A DNA stretch of 64,000 nucleotides from Lachnospiraceae bacterium (GTDB taxonomy: Bacteria; Bacillota; Clostridia; Lachnospirales; Lachnospiraceae), in NCBI GenBank assembly GCA_900769115.1, contig CAAGFJ010000033.1, positions 1-64,000 on the forward strand, in the 5' to 3' direction. Below, in pieces: positions 18,701 to 27,307 of this stretch (its first letter is position 1; every line of letters begins with the position of its first letter). Below the pieces are notes generated by a model. It saw only the letters and a program-made list of their open reading frames with translations. It ran no database searches and was not told the origin of the DNA. The position numbers and the translations under genes were made by a program.

Positions 18701-21204
18701 CACATGGAACAGTTGCATTGATACCGAATGCGATTAATGATGGAAAAAGCGAAAATAATAAGACGGATGAGCCCCGAATTGAAAATAACTATAATTTTAA
18801 TTATAATATAGCAAGCTGGAGTACAAAGATTGGTGGCAATGATTGCCGCGTAGTTGGATATGAAGTGACGCCGTTTGTGAATGGGCAGAAATTTCCTCCA
18901 AAACCAGTGAAAGAAGTTGAAATCATACCGGTTTATGAGCGAAATGTCTATCAGGGAGTGAAGGTGCGCTGGAGCTTAGAAGATGTAAATACAGCATATT
19001 ATAGGGAACCACAGAGCTTTAAAGTATTGGTCAATGATGCAGATGTCAGTAAGAAGATAGTTTCCGCAACAGAGGCTAAGGTGGAGAATGAGAATTGTTA
19101 TGAGGTTTTATTTTCGGCGACAGAAGCACCAATCGGAGAAGTATTAGTGGCGAGTGTAAGACCAACGGAGATACCGATCGCCAATAAACGATCTTCTGAC
19201 GCAGTCTATATTATGGCTGAAAATAGTTATGAATCTATATTTGCAACGCAGCCAGGTAATATTTTCTGTAAGCAATCAGAATCAGGGGATAGAAAAGCAC
19301 TCATTACAGCAGGTATTAACTTTAGTCTGAAAGATTTTCAGTTTAGTGATAGAAATTTGAAATGGCAGTATTTAGATCCGGGAACATCTAATGCGTGGAA
19401 GGATCTATCAGACAATATTAATACAGAGATAGCAGTTGATGTCAGTAAAAAATTAGAAGAGTATGGACTTTTAAAGGTAGCATATCAAAATGACAAGGAA
19501 AAACATACATATAGCTTAGATATTCAATATAATACGGTTCCGCGGGGATTGAAATTCCGGCTGGTTGTACCGTATTCTGTGAAAGGGGCAAGCGATAAGA
19601 CGTATTATGCTACTTCCAGAGAATGTGAATTTTCATATGTATTTGAGAATGTGGTGGCTGCCAAGATTACCTCGTCCAATAATGAGAATTCGAATAATCT
19701 GATCTTAAATGCACAAACAAAGAATGGTGAAACTGGACAACAGTTTGCGCCTGGTATGTTGAAGAATCTATCAGACAATGCAGGTTCTAAGAATGTTTTG
19801 CTAAATGCTAATCAGGATACAAATGTAACGGTTACGCCAGGTGTTTACCAGTTAGAACTCACCAATATAGATAAGAGTATTTTATCCAGCAATCGATTCG
19901 TTCATTATGGAGATAAGGATGCCCTTCTGGCTACAACAGCGAATAAGATTACGAAAAAGAGGTCTACCCGGATGCGGGTACAGAGTTTGAATGCCACATC
20001 AGCAGTTTCGGATGTAAGCAATATGACATTTGGAGAAAGTCTTCAATTGAATACAGACCTATACAGTCAGAATGCTGAGGAACCAAATGTACCACAGACA
20101 GTAGATATAACCTATCGTGTGGTATCGGATATAACAGGTGAAGATGTGACAAATGATTGTATGGCAGGTGATATGTTTACTCCAAACAGTGCAGGATCAT
20201 TTACAATCTATGCAAATGTAACCGGCGAGAATGCAGATGCTTATGCAGATATTATGGCTATAAAGAAGATAAATGTGAAAGCAAGTGGTGAAAGGTATAG
20301 TGTTGAGAATTTAGAAAAGATTATAGGTGCTAATATCAGTGACATTACAGGTGTTGCATATGGCTGCGCCAAGAATGCCGCGCAATTAGGGCTTCCTGCT
20401 ACTACACAGATTCAATCAGATAATGGAAATGTATATGATGCAATGATTGATTGGAATGTAGATGGATGTGATTATGATCCGGCTAAGAAGTCAGACCAGA
20501 CATTTACAGTAACAGGAAATTTGGTACTGCCGGATACAATCGACAACACTAATCAGATATCTACACAAGTATCTGTTACTGTAATGGTAGATTCAGAAGC
20601 AGTTACAATTACGGAGCCAGAGCTGAATACATCAGATGGAGTTATGATTAAAGATGTGACAGAGCCGGAGAATCCGAACGAAACACCGGGTGATACAACA
20701 GATCCGGGCAATACATCGATTCCGGCAACAACGGAACAAGGCAGTTCTGCTACCATCATTGTTCCAGAACCGGGAAATGTGTATATGGTTGGAGATATGA
20801 ATTATGAGGTAATAACAACGGGTACAGTTAAGACGGTAAAGATTACCGGCACTGATAGTAAGAATCTTAAAACATTAAAGATACCAGATACGGTGTTGAT
20901 CTTTGGGGAAGAGTATATGGTAACTTCGATTAAAGCAGGAGCATTTAAGAATCAGAAAAAACTTAAGAAGGTAATCGTTGGCAAAAATGTAACGGAAATT
21001 GGGAAAGGCGCATTTTGTGGATGCAAACGGCTTAGGACAATTGTGATTCAGACAAATAAATTAAAGAAAAAGTCAATTGGTAAGAATGCATTTGCAAAGA
21101 TCTCATCAAAACCAAAATTCCGGGTTCCGAAGCGACAATTAAAAACATATAAGAAACTGATTCAAAAATCGAAGGTTACATCAAAAGCAAAATTTACAAA
21201 ATAA
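15748..21204 (+). CDS. Large secreted protein with FG-GAP-like and BspA-like leucine-rich repeats
   Basis: An 1818-residue protein of unknown function. Residues 1-32 are a signal peptide (basic start, VVILLIVSMLLPMI, cleavage near VKA-DT). Calcium-binding FG-GAP/VCBS-like motifs follow (GDFDGDGCDELAVY, GDLDNDGNDELVVAGY, DVDQDGTRVG). Two beta-prone Ser/Thr/Gly-rich stretches (about residues 705-795 and 910-1000) flank a lysine-rich helical part. Later regions look like tandem Ig-like domains. The last 130 residues are BspA-type leucine-rich repeats (AGAFKNQKKLKKVIV, EIGKGAFCGCKRLRTIVI). There is no LPXTG anchor, so it is probably released or held non-covalently. The ATG at 15748 follows AAAGGAGG. 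Confidence 0.85.
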   Translation: MKWIRHIGKRTVVILLIVSMLLPMIPYRQVKADTVTEGETNTNNTEANKETLMSEAGIDVSKSSGVKTEEGRNPLTGGNDVSVSLNPSPELLVGGVGSYDASNRQQNVIQTVYDLEGKDSFSRENGRVVKDESHNSNNYDDEVITAVRTVAFDPFGDGADKYVAELTAVHSYTGSTYNTITGTLIYMTVYDATKPKEYYDEHWHYSDKTFVGYLRFDIEEWQADAYMQVAPGDFDGDGCDELAVYCPTNIEKGYNDTSLENTCSYVTVYEVNDDGTETLQINNSLSEEHRYYINPARNANHGSKVYYKNAVTEICAVDLETIRHPGNTKDSLAIATSPARNGTKVTETKDAETQVDIWLDVTQKPKGNNLSQHDMRWDLHTYDQKKKEGKEYDVMMFGGLSAGDLDNDGNDELVVAGYRIRNTGNTKKWQFDSNVLFVERLIPNANGYESSGTVPQILNLTKIGIFSWLTGFASDNEPTAREKIMLSPLSVECYKGRGRDFADVFYIDGTVYEWKSDYKAAYIRENKNGESKGGYAITTCIFDSSKFKSFQNSDHAKLFTNAIVKGYVSFSNMVSGNFNNNPYGIEQVYSVMHYMDGEKIGSSIVGVGQKQVGEYDTSSGVTFTYNDIGTFGKCATIPLCAPDVDQDGTRVGYTSQEIYYSDPQPIAILQAPPYHSELNEVDGNYVSTGSTGFTVANAKGESTTHSFTATAGVIVGAEQSFSLFGLFKTGISTMTELSGGVGYEGTTTTTTTFETDYNLTTTDHVIALTVPYVRYRYKVQNPSFTTLSKKELKELSTKISQLKSTPASKEKKQKIKASIIVLQEYYDNQLELAKQYGYGKTVKNETIEMTYAQPGKPTMATLTKKKYNALVTQLNEPNLYISDDVLHNAIPGDVATYMWDGNTNTKGYSWGEGKRENTAAVTVSESGSSISRSISEEKESEKALTWNAGLHQENTLTAGGLTVGYSVNLEYAGAKADVKISTSTAHGTVALIPNAINDGKSENNKTDEPRIENNYNFNYNIASWSTKIGGNDCRVVGYEVTPFVNGQKFPPKPVKEVEIIPVYERNVYQGVKVRWSLEDVNTAYYREPQSFKVLVNDADVSKKIVSATEAKVENENCYEVLFSATEAPIGEVLVASVRPTEIPIANKRSSDAVYIMAENSYESIFATQPGNIFCKQSESGDRKALITAGINFSLKDFQFSDRNLKWQYLDPGTSNAWKDLSDNINTEIAVDVSKKLEEYGLLKVAYQNDKEKHTYSLDIQYNTVPRGLKFRLVVPYSVKGASDKTYYATSRECEFSYVFENVVAAKITSSNNENSNNLILNAQTKNGETGQQFAPGMLKNLSDNAGSKNVLLNANQDTNVTVTPGVYQLELTNIDKSILSSNRFVHYGDKDALLATTANKITKKRSTRMRVQSLNATSAVSDVSNMTFGESLQLNTDLYSQNAEEPNVPQTVDITYRVVSDITGEDVTNDCMAGDMFTPNSAGSFTIYANVTGENADAYADIMAIKKINVKASGERYSVENLEKIIGANISDITGVAYGCAKNAAQLGLPATTQIQSDNGNVYDAMIDWNVDGCDYDPAKKSDQTFTVTGNLVLPDTIDNTNQISTQVSVTVMVDSEAVTITEPELNTSDGVMIKDVTEPENPNETPGDTTDPGNTSIPATTEQGSSATIIVPEPGNVYMVGDMNYEVITTGTVKTVKITGTDSKNLKTLKIPDTVLIFGEEYMVTSIKAGAFKNQKKLKKVIVGKNVTEIGKGAFCGCKRLRTIVIQTNKLKKKSIGKNAFAKISSKPKFRVPKRQLKTYKKLIQKSKVTSKAKFTK

Positions 21205-21210
21205 TATTTG

Positions 21211-21235
21211 GGGGATGTCCATATAGGGCATCCCC
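21211..21235 (+). terminator. Hairpin after the large secreted protein gene
   Basis: GGGGATGTCC (21211-21220) pairs with GGGCATCCCC (21226-21235) with one G-U pair and loop ATATA. No T-run follows on the plus strand, so it is a weak terminator or an mRNA 3' end stabiliser. Confidence 0.5.
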
Positions 21236-21273
21236 TTATGTCGTAAAAAACATAAATTACGAGTAAATTTTAC

Positions 21274-21302
21274 TTGCAAAGATAAGTATAAATTGCTATA
21301 CT
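21274..21302 (+). promoter_or_regulatory. Promoter of the Nudix gene
   Basis: TTGCAA (21274-21279) and TATACT (21297-21302) are 17 bp apart, 41 bp ahead of the start codon. Confidence 0.7.
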
Positions 21303-21343
21303 TTATCTAATTAGGCAACACACCAATAATAGGAGGAACAGCT

Positions 21344-21796
21344 ATGATAGAAGCAGTAAGCTGTGGTGGTGTGGTAATCTTCAGAGGTAAAGTATTATTA
21401 CTTTATAAGAACTATAAGAACAAGTACGAAGGCTGGGTATTACCGAAAGGAACGGTAGAGGAAGGCGAAGAGTACAAAGAGACGGCACTGCGCGAGGTTC
21501 GCGAAGAGACCGGGGTACGTGCCCAGATTATCAAGTATGTGAATAAGAGTAATTATACGTTTAATACCGCGTACGATGTTGTGAACAAAGATGTGCATTG
21601 GTATCTGATGATGGCTGACAGTTATTACAGCAAACCTCAAAGAGAAGAGTACTTTATGGATTCCGGGTATTATAAGTATCATGAGGCATATCATTTATTG
21701 AAGTTTCCGAATGAGAAACAGATATTAGAGCAGGCTTATGGTGAATATCAGGATTTGAAGCAGAGCAACTTATGGGGCTCGAAGAAGTATTTTTAA
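21344..21796 (+). CDS. Nudix hydrolase
   Basis: A 150-residue cytoplasmic pyrophosphohydrolase. The full Nudix box runs from GTVEEGEEYKETALREVREE into TGV, matching GX5EX7REUXEEXGU, with the metal-binding glutamates in REVREE. The N-terminal SCGGVVIFRGKVLLLYKN strand pattern is typical. The substrate (nucleotide, dinucleoside polyphosphate or capped RNA) cannot be told from this. It has its own promoter and terminator, so it is monocistronic. AGGAGG precedes the ATG. Confidence 0.9.
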   Translation: MIEAVSCGGVVIFRGKVLLLYKNYKNKYEGWVLPKGTVEEGEEYKETALREVREETGVRAQIIKYVNKSNYTFNTAYDVVNKDVHWYLMMADSYYSKPQREEYFMDSGYYKYHEAYHLLKFPNEKQILEQAYGEYQDLKQSNLWGSKKYF

Positions 21797-21834
21797 GAAC
21801 GAAAGTCGGTTAGAACGCCGGCTTTTTTTCGTTC
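21797..21834 (+). terminator. Terminator after the Nudix gene
   Basis: AGTCGG pairs with CCGGCT (21804-21809 with 21818-21823, one G-U) and is followed by seven T residues. The flanks GAACGAAA and TTTCGTTC extend the symmetry. Confidence 0.7.
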
Positions 21835-21926
21835 ATAGTGAATGAATAATAGATATAATAAATGAGTAGCAGAGTAAATAGATATAACATAGAATGACAT
21901 TTGAAAAGGAATAGAAAGGTAAGATT

Positions 21927-22736
21927 ATGAAGAAGAAACTGATCACAATTTTGATGATTATATGCATTGTAGTTGCTGTTGGATGTGGGGGTTATCTGGC
22001 TTATTATTATATTGTAAGTGTAAGAAGTGAGGGTGCAGTTGATCAGTTGCGGGAGCAGATTGGCAAGGATATTACTGATGATTCCGTGAATCCGGATAAT
22101 GCACCAGACACACAGTCTTCCGATATGGTAGAGATAAATGGTGTTAAGGTGCAGAAGAAGTTTGCAGCACTATATAAGGAGAATCCGGACTTTATGGGAT
22201 GGATTACGATAGCAGATACCCATATTGATTATCCGGTTATGTATACACCAAGTTCTAAGGAGGGCGGAGAATATTATATTCATCGTAATTATGAAGGAGA
22301 TTATTCTGCTGCCGGGCTTCCGTTTATTGATTCTAATTGTCAGATCGAACCGGCAACGGATAATGTGATCATCTACGGACACAATATGAATGCTGGGACG
22401 ATGTTTCATGACCTGCTGCAATATGAGGATAAGGATTTCTATGAGAATCATAAGACGTTTACTTTTGATACCATCTACGAGGATGGGGAATACGAAGTAG
22501 TTGCATGTTTTCGGGGACAGATTTTGCCAGAGGATTCGAATGCATTTAAGTATTATGAGTTTGTAAATGCAGGCAGTGAAGAAGAGTTTGTTGCTTATGT
22601 GGATGAGATTAAGAAAATGTCAATCGTAGATACCGGAGTGGATGTGCAGTATGGAGATAAGTTAATTACGTTGTCCACGTGTGCTTATCACGTTACCGAT
22701 GGAAGGTTTGCGGTCGTTGCTAAGAAAATACAATAA
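21927..22736 (+). CDS. Class B sortase
   Basis: A membrane-anchored transpeptidase that attaches or joins surface proteins. The 269-residue protein has an N-terminal signal anchor (ITILMIICIVVAVGCGGYLAY) and the catalytic set H152 (IYGHNM), C252 (TLSTC) and R260 (DGRFAV). The class B type follows from the FMGWITI and YPVMYT stretches and the domain order. No sorting-signal substrate is encoded beside it; the large secreted protein upstream lacks one. It is probably a housekeeping sortase acting on distant substrates. Confidence 0.9.
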   Translation: MKKKLITILMIICIVVAVGCGGYLAYYYIVSVRSEGAVDQLREQIGKDITDDSVNPDNAPDTQSSDMVEINGVKVQKKFAALYKENPDFMGWITIADTHIDYPVMYTPSSKEGGEYYIHRNYEGDYSAAGLPFIDSNCQIEPATDNVIIYGHNMNAGTMFHDLLQYEDKDFYENHKTFTFDTIYEDGEYEVVACFRGQILPEDSNAFKYYEFVNAGSEEEFVAYVDEIKKMSIVDTGVDVQYGDKLITLSTCAYHVTDGRFAVVAKKIQ

Positions 22737-22780
22737 TAATTAGATATAGAGTAAACAATGCAATAGAAATATCTATAGAT

Positions 22781-22813
22781 AAAAGAAAAGCGATAGCAGT
22801 TATGCTATCGCTT
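22781..22813 (-). terminator. Terminator of tRNA-Leu
   Basis: An 11-bp perfect stem (22788-22798 with 22803-22813) with a 4-nt loop lies just past the tRNA 3' end. On the minus strand it is followed by a T-rich tract (TTCTTTT). Confidence 0.8.
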
Positions 22814-22815
22814 CA

Positions 22816-22899
22816 TGCCGGTGATGGGACTTGAACCCATACGATGTTGCCATCAACAGATTTTGAGTCTGCCTCGTCTGCCAATTCCGACACACCGGC
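22816..22899 (-). tRNA. tRNA-Leu (anticodon CAA)
   Basis: Minus-strand folding gives acceptor GCCGGTG/CACCGGC, an anticodon loop CTCAAAA in a GCAGA/TCTGT stem (anticodon CAA, codon UUG), a long class II variable arm and a T-arm with GGTTCAAGTCC. The discriminator is A and no CCA is encoded. Length is 84 nt. Confidence 0.96.
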
Positions 22900-22922
22900 T
22901 TGTTGTGAAACCAACGAATGTT

Positions 22923-22951
22923 AGTATAAGGGTAATTCAGGAATTTGTCAA
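22923..22951 (-). promoter_or_regulatory. Promoter of tRNA-Leu
   Basis: On the minus strand TTGACA (22946-22951) and TATACT (22923-22928) are 17 bp apart, about 23 bp ahead of the mature 5' end. Confidence 0.85.
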
Positions 22952-22975
22952 GCGATTTTTACAAAATTTATTCGT

Positions 22976-23004
22976 TTGTCAAATATACGGAATAATGGTA
23001 TGAT
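22976..23004 (+). promoter_or_regulatory. Promoter of mutY
   Basis: TTGTCA (22976-22981) and TATGAT (22999-23004) are 17 bp apart, 28 bp ahead of the mutY start. It points away from the tRNA-Leu promoter. Confidence 0.65.
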
Positions 23005-23032
23005 TAGATATTATGTGTAGACAGGTGAGAGA

Positions 23033-24073
23033 ATGAATAAGAATTGGCTTGCAATGAAAGAGCCATTGCTTGCATGGTATGAAGCAAATTACCGGCAATT
23101 GCGGTGGAGAGAGACAAAGAATCCCTATGAGATCTGGATATCAGAGATCATGTTGCAGCAGACCCGTGTGGAGGCAGTGAAAGGATATTATGATAGATTT
23201 CTAGAACGTCTGCCGGATGTGGCGGCACTTGCCCGTGTGGAGGAAGATGTTCTGTTAAAGTTGTGGGAAGGATTAGGATATTATAATCGTGCCCGGAACT
23301 TGCAAAAGGCGGCAATCCAGATTATGGAGCGGTATAATGGTGTTTTTCCCAAGACGTATGAAGAGGTATTATCGCTTGCCGGAATTGGAGAATATACAGC
23401 CGGAGCAATCTGCTCTATCTGTTATGACGCACCAACACCTGCAATTGATGGCAATGTACTTCGTGTTATGATGCGCCTCGCTAATTGTACGGATAATATT
23501 GACAATATGCGTACTAGAAGGAATGCCAGAGAACAATTAGCTGCATTGTATGAGACAGGAGATTGTGGTAAGCTGACACAGGCATGGATGGAGCTGGGTG
23601 CAGTTGTCTGTATCCCGAACGGGGCACCGAAGTGTGAAGAATGTCCACTGCAGGGCATGTGTGAAGCGTATGCAAAGCAGACTTATATGGAATTGCCGGT
23701 GCGGAATAAGAAGAAGGCGCGCCGAGTAGAGAATAAGACGGTATTTGTCTTGCATGACGGGAACCGTTATGCGATCCATAAGCGGAAGGATTCCGGTCTG
23801 TTAGCGGGTATGTGGGAATTCTATCATGTGGATGAAGTGTTAGATGCCAGACAGGCGGTATCCTACATTGCTAAGGAGGGCTTTGAACCGGTATCTATTG
23901 AGAGAGAAGTGCCTTATACGCATATATTCAGTCATGTGGAATGGCGTATGAGGGCATATTTTATAGAATGCAGAAAGAGAAAAGAATCATTACAGTGGGT
24001 GGAACGTGAACAGTTAGAAGAGGAATATGCGTTGCCGACTGCATTTAAGACATTTTTAGAGAGGGAGTCTTAG
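23033..24073 (+). CDS. mutY: A/G-specific adenine glycosylase MutY
   Basis: Removes adenine mispaired with 8-oxoguanine. The 346-residue protein has the catalytic helix SEIMLQQTRVEAVKGYY (Glu38), helix-hairpin-helix LAGIGEYTAGAI with the following catalytic aspartate in PAIDGNVLRV, and a 4Fe-4S loop of C-x6-C-x2-C-x5-C type ending CEECPLQGMC. The C-terminal third is the Nudix-like 8-oxoG recognition domain. The start is 28 bp after its promoter, with AGGTGAGAG. The next gene begins 1 bp after the stop. Confidence 0.95.
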   Translation: MNKNWLAMKEPLLAWYEANYRQLRWRETKNPYEIWISEIMLQQTRVEAVKGYYDRFLERLPDVAALARVEEDVLLKLWEGLGYYNRARNLQKAAIQIMERYNGVFPKTYEEVLSLAGIGEYTAGAICSICYDAPTPAIDGNVLRVMMRLANCTDNIDNMRTRRNAREQLAALYETGDCGKLTQAWMELGAVVCIPNGAPKCEECPLQGMCEAYAKQTYMELPVRNKKKARRVENKTVFVLHDGNRYAIHKRKDSGLLAGMWEFYHVDEVLDARQAVSYIAKEGFEPVSIEREVPYTHIFSHVEWRMRAYFIECRKRKESLQWVEREQLEEEYALPTAFKTFLERES

Positions 24074-24074
24074 A

Positions 24075-24590
24075 ATGAATTGTCTAGAAGCACAATCTAA
24101 GATTATTGCATATATTGATAATCATTTAGAGAAAGATGAGAAGACAGATTTTTTGAAGCATATTACAAAATGCAAGGATTGTAAGGAAGAGTTGAATATC
24201 TATTATACGATGATTGAGGGAATGCGGCAGTTAGACAGTAATCTGCCATTGTCACGGGATTTCTCGCAGGAGCTGGATGAGAGGATTAACCGGGAACTCA
24301 AACATAACAAGAAAAGACAGGAGTTCTTCCGTTCTTCTGTGTGCATAATAATAATTGGTGTGCTCGCATTTTGTATCTTTGGCTATGTGAATTTCCTGAA
24401 TATCCTGCATTCGCAGGAACAGGCAGCACTTAAGAAAGCACAGGGAGAGTATTATTTCAGCAAGACGTTTGATTCCGTGTTGTTTGAACCGGACGAGGAA
24501 GATCATATGGTTGAGATTAATGTAAATGATAATAGACAGGAACCGGATTTCTATGAGAGGATCCGGCAATATAAAGCATTGAAGCAGTAA
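24075..24590 (+). CDS. Anti-sigma-factor-like protein with N-terminal zinc finger and one membrane helix
   Basis: A 171-residue protein. The N-terminus has a zf-HC2 type zinc finger (MNCLEA, then HITKCKDCKEEL, giving Cys-His-x3-Cys-x2-Cys), as in anti-sigma factors of the RsiW/ZAS group. A single membrane segment (about residues 88-108) separates it from an acidic extracellular tail of about 60 residues. No ECF sigma factor gene lies beside it; it is coupled to mutY instead. It may be an orphan anti-sigma factor or a zf-HC2 protein with another partner. Confidence 0.65.
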   Translation: MNCLEAQSKIIAYIDNHLEKDEKTDFLKHITKCKDCKEELNIYYTMIEGMRQLDSNLPLSRDFSQELDERINRELKHNKKRQEFFRSSVCIIIIGVLAFCIFGYVNFLNILHSQEQAALKKAQGEYYFSKTFDSVLFEPDEEDHMVEINVNDNRQEPDFYERIRQYKALKQ

Positions 24591-24641
24591 GAAACTGATT
24601 AGACGAGATAGAATATAACAGTATGACAGTGAGGAAGAACA

Positions 24642-27278
24642 ATGAATAAGCTTTTATTAGTGGATGGACATAGTATATTGAATCGGGCATTTTATGGATT
24701 GCCAGACCTGACTAATTCGAAGGGGCAGCATACCAATGCCGTATTAGGCTTTGTGAATATTGTAATGAAGGTGATAGAAGAAGAACAACCGACACATTTT
24801 GCGGTAGCCTTTGATGTTCATGAGAAGACATTTCGACACAAGATGTTTGAAGCGTATAAGGGGACTCGGAAGGGAATGCCGGATGAATTGCGGGAACAGG
24901 TTCCACTCATGAAAGAGGTTCTGCATGCCATGGGTGTGAAAGTATTAGAGGCACCTGGATATGAGGCGGATGATATCATTGGTACGATGTCCCGTGTTGG
25001 GGAACAGAATGGAATGCAGGTAACGGTTCTGTCTGGTGACCGTGATCTGTTGCAGTTAGCGACGGAACAGGTGCTGATCAGGATTCCAAAGACGAAGAGT
25101 GGGCAGACAACCGTGGAGAATTATCATGCAGAAGATGTTGTTGCCTTATACGGAGTAACCCCGACGGAATTTATTGATATGAAGGGTTTGATGGGGGATG
25201 CATCGGATAATATTCCGGGTGTGCCGGGAATTGGAGAGAAGACGGCAGGTAAGATCATTGCGGCATATCATAGCATTGAGAATGCACATGATCATATCGA
25301 AGAGATCAAGCCGAAGAAAGCCATGGAGAATCTTGGTGAATATTATGAACAGGCATTGATGAGTAAGATTCTTGCTACAATTAAGCTGGATGTACCCCTT
25401 GATGTGACATTATCGGATATGGAGTACCACAATCCATTTACCGCTGAAGCATATGATTATGTGAAACAGTTAGAATTGAAGAGTTTATTAAAATATTTTG
25501 ATGCGAAGGAAAGTACACCGGCATTGGAATTGCGGACACATCTGATTCTGGAATTAGATGAGATGGAACAATTCTTTTCACGGATTACCGGTTGCAACCA
25601 GATTGGAATATTCCCGTTATTGGAAGATCATGAATTGTTAGGTGTTGGGATTACGACGGATGGGAAGGAGACTTCCTTTATTGCATGTTCGATGTTTGTG
25701 AACCCGGATCTGATATTTGACCGGTTGAAGGAGATGTTTGATCGGAATCCGGATTATACGATGTATACAAATGATCTGAAGAAACTTCTTAAAATATTTC
25801 CATTTCCTTCGGATGACCGGATTGTTGATACTTCATTGGCAGCATATCTGTTGAATCCTTCTAAGGATACTTATGCATATGATGATATTGCAAGGGATTA
25901 TCTGCGTATGACAGTACCGTCCAGAAAAGAATTATTGGAAAAGAAGGTATTATCCGTTCTTACCTTGCAGGAAAAGGAAGCGTTGGATTATATTGCATAT
26001 GAGACATGTATCCCCTTCTTAGCGGCAGATTCGCTTAAGAAGGAACTAGAGGAAGCCGGTGAGTATGAATTATATCAGAATATAGAATTACCTACCGTAT
26101 ATGTGTTAGAGCATATGGAAGCAGAGGGTATCCGGGTAGATGGGCAGGCGTTGAAGGAATATGGAGATATGCTTGGCGCAAGAGAGGATGCATTAGCAAC
26201 AGCAATCTATGAGGAAGCGGGCAGAGAATTCAATATCAATTCTCCGAAACAGTTAGGAGAGATTCTGTTCGAGGAGTTAAAGCTTCCGGGGGCAAAGAAG
26301 ACCAAGACTGGTTACTCGACCAATGTGGATGTATTGAACAAACTCAAGAAAGATTACCAGATTGTAGCGGATGTGTTAGATTACCGTCAGGTTTCCAAAC
26401 TGAAATCAACCTATGCGGATGGTTTGTCTGCATTTATACGTCCGGATGGAAGAATTCATGGAACCTTCAATCAGACGATTACAGCAACGGGAAGAATCAG
26501 TTCAACGGAACCGAACCTTCAGAATATTCCGATGCGTACAGAGCTTGGCAGAAGTATCCGAAAGGTATTCATTCCCAAGGAAGATTATGTATTCGTAGAT
26601 GCAGATTATTCCCAGATTGAGTTGCGTGTGCTGGCTCATTTTTCAGGTGATCAGAAGTTGATCGAGGCATATCACCAGAATCAGGATATTCACGCATTGA
26701 CGGCATCCCAGGTATTTGGTGTGCCTATGGATGAGGTGGATGATCTGATGCGGCGGAATGCTAAGGCCGTAAATTTCGGAATTGTATATGGAATCAGTTC
26801 GTTTGGACTTGCAGAAGACCTGGATATTTCCAAGAAAGAAGCTGCGGCCTATATCGAGAGTTATTTTGCTACTTATCCTGGTGTTAAGAAGTTCCTGGAT
26901 GAGACAGTAGAACATGCGAAAAAGACAGGAATTACAAGAACTTTGTTTGGAAGAATCCGGCAGATACCGGAATTGTCCTCATCGAATTTCATGCAGAGAA
27001 GCTTTGGGGAACGTGTTGCCATGAATTCGCCGATTCAGGGCACAGCGGCAGACATCATTAAGATTGCTATGATACGGGTTCATCAGCGTTTACAGAAGGA
27101 ACAACTGTGTTCATCCTTAATCTTGCAGATTCATGACGAGTTGCTGATCGAGACACACAGGGACGAAGTGGAACAGGTAAAGAAGATCTTAGTAGAGGAA
27201 ATGATGCAAGCAGCAGATCTGTTAGTGCCATTGTCTGTGAGTGTCAGTGTTGGTAATACCTGGTATGAAGCAAAATAA
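24642..27278 (+). CDS. polA: DNA polymerase I
   Basis: Repair and Okazaki-fragment-processing polymerase, 878 residues, as usual for Firmicutes. Residues 1-290 are the 5'-3' flap exonuclease (LLVDGHSILNRAFYG, YEADDIIGT, SGDRDLLQL, GIGEKTAGKII). The middle region lacks clear DEDD proofreading residues, as in many relatives. The polymerase domain shows TGRISSTEPNLQNIP, VDADYSQIELRVLAH, RRNAKAVNFGIVYG and LQIHDELLIE. It is followed by coaE 29 bp later. Confidence 0.97.
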   Translation: MNKLLLVDGHSILNRAFYGLPDLTNSKGQHTNAVLGFVNIVMKVIEEEQPTHFAVAFDVHEKTFRHKMFEAYKGTRKGMPDELREQVPLMKEVLHAMGVKVLEAPGYEADDIIGTMSRVGEQNGMQVTVLSGDRDLLQLATEQVLIRIPKTKSGQTTVENYHAEDVVALYGVTPTEFIDMKGLMGDASDNIPGVPGIGEKTAGKIIAAYHSIENAHDHIEEIKPKKAMENLGEYYEQALMSKILATIKLDVPLDVTLSDMEYHNPFTAEAYDYVKQLELKSLLKYFDAKESTPALELRTHLILELDEMEQFFSRITGCNQIGIFPLLEDHELLGVGITTDGKETSFIACSMFVNPDLIFDRLKEMFDRNPDYTMYTNDLKKLLKIFPFPSDDRIVDTSLAAYLLNPSKDTYAYDDIARDYLRMTVPSRKELLEKKVLSVLTLQEKEALDYIAYETCIPFLAADSLKKELEEAGEYELYQNIELPTVYVLEHMEAEGIRVDGQALKEYGDMLGAREDALATAIYEEAGREFNINSPKQLGEILFEELKLPGAKKTKTGYSTNVDVLNKLKKDYQIVADVLDYRQVSKLKSTYADGLSAFIRPDGRIHGTFNQTITATGRISSTEPNLQNIPMRTELGRSIRKVFIPKEDYVFVDADYSQIELRVLAHFSGDQKLIEAYHQNQDIHALTASQVFGVPMDEVDDLMRRNAKAVNFGIVYGISSFGLAEDLDISKKEAAAYIESYFATYPGVKKFLDETVEHAKKTGITRTLFGRIRQIPELSSSNFMQRSFGERVAMNSPIQGTAADIIKIAMIRVHQRLQKEQLCSSLILQIHDELLIETHRDEVEQVKKILVEEMMQAADLLVPLSVSVSVGNTWYEAK

Positions 27279-27307
27279 TCGGTACAGATAAGAAAGAGGT
27301 AATTAAC

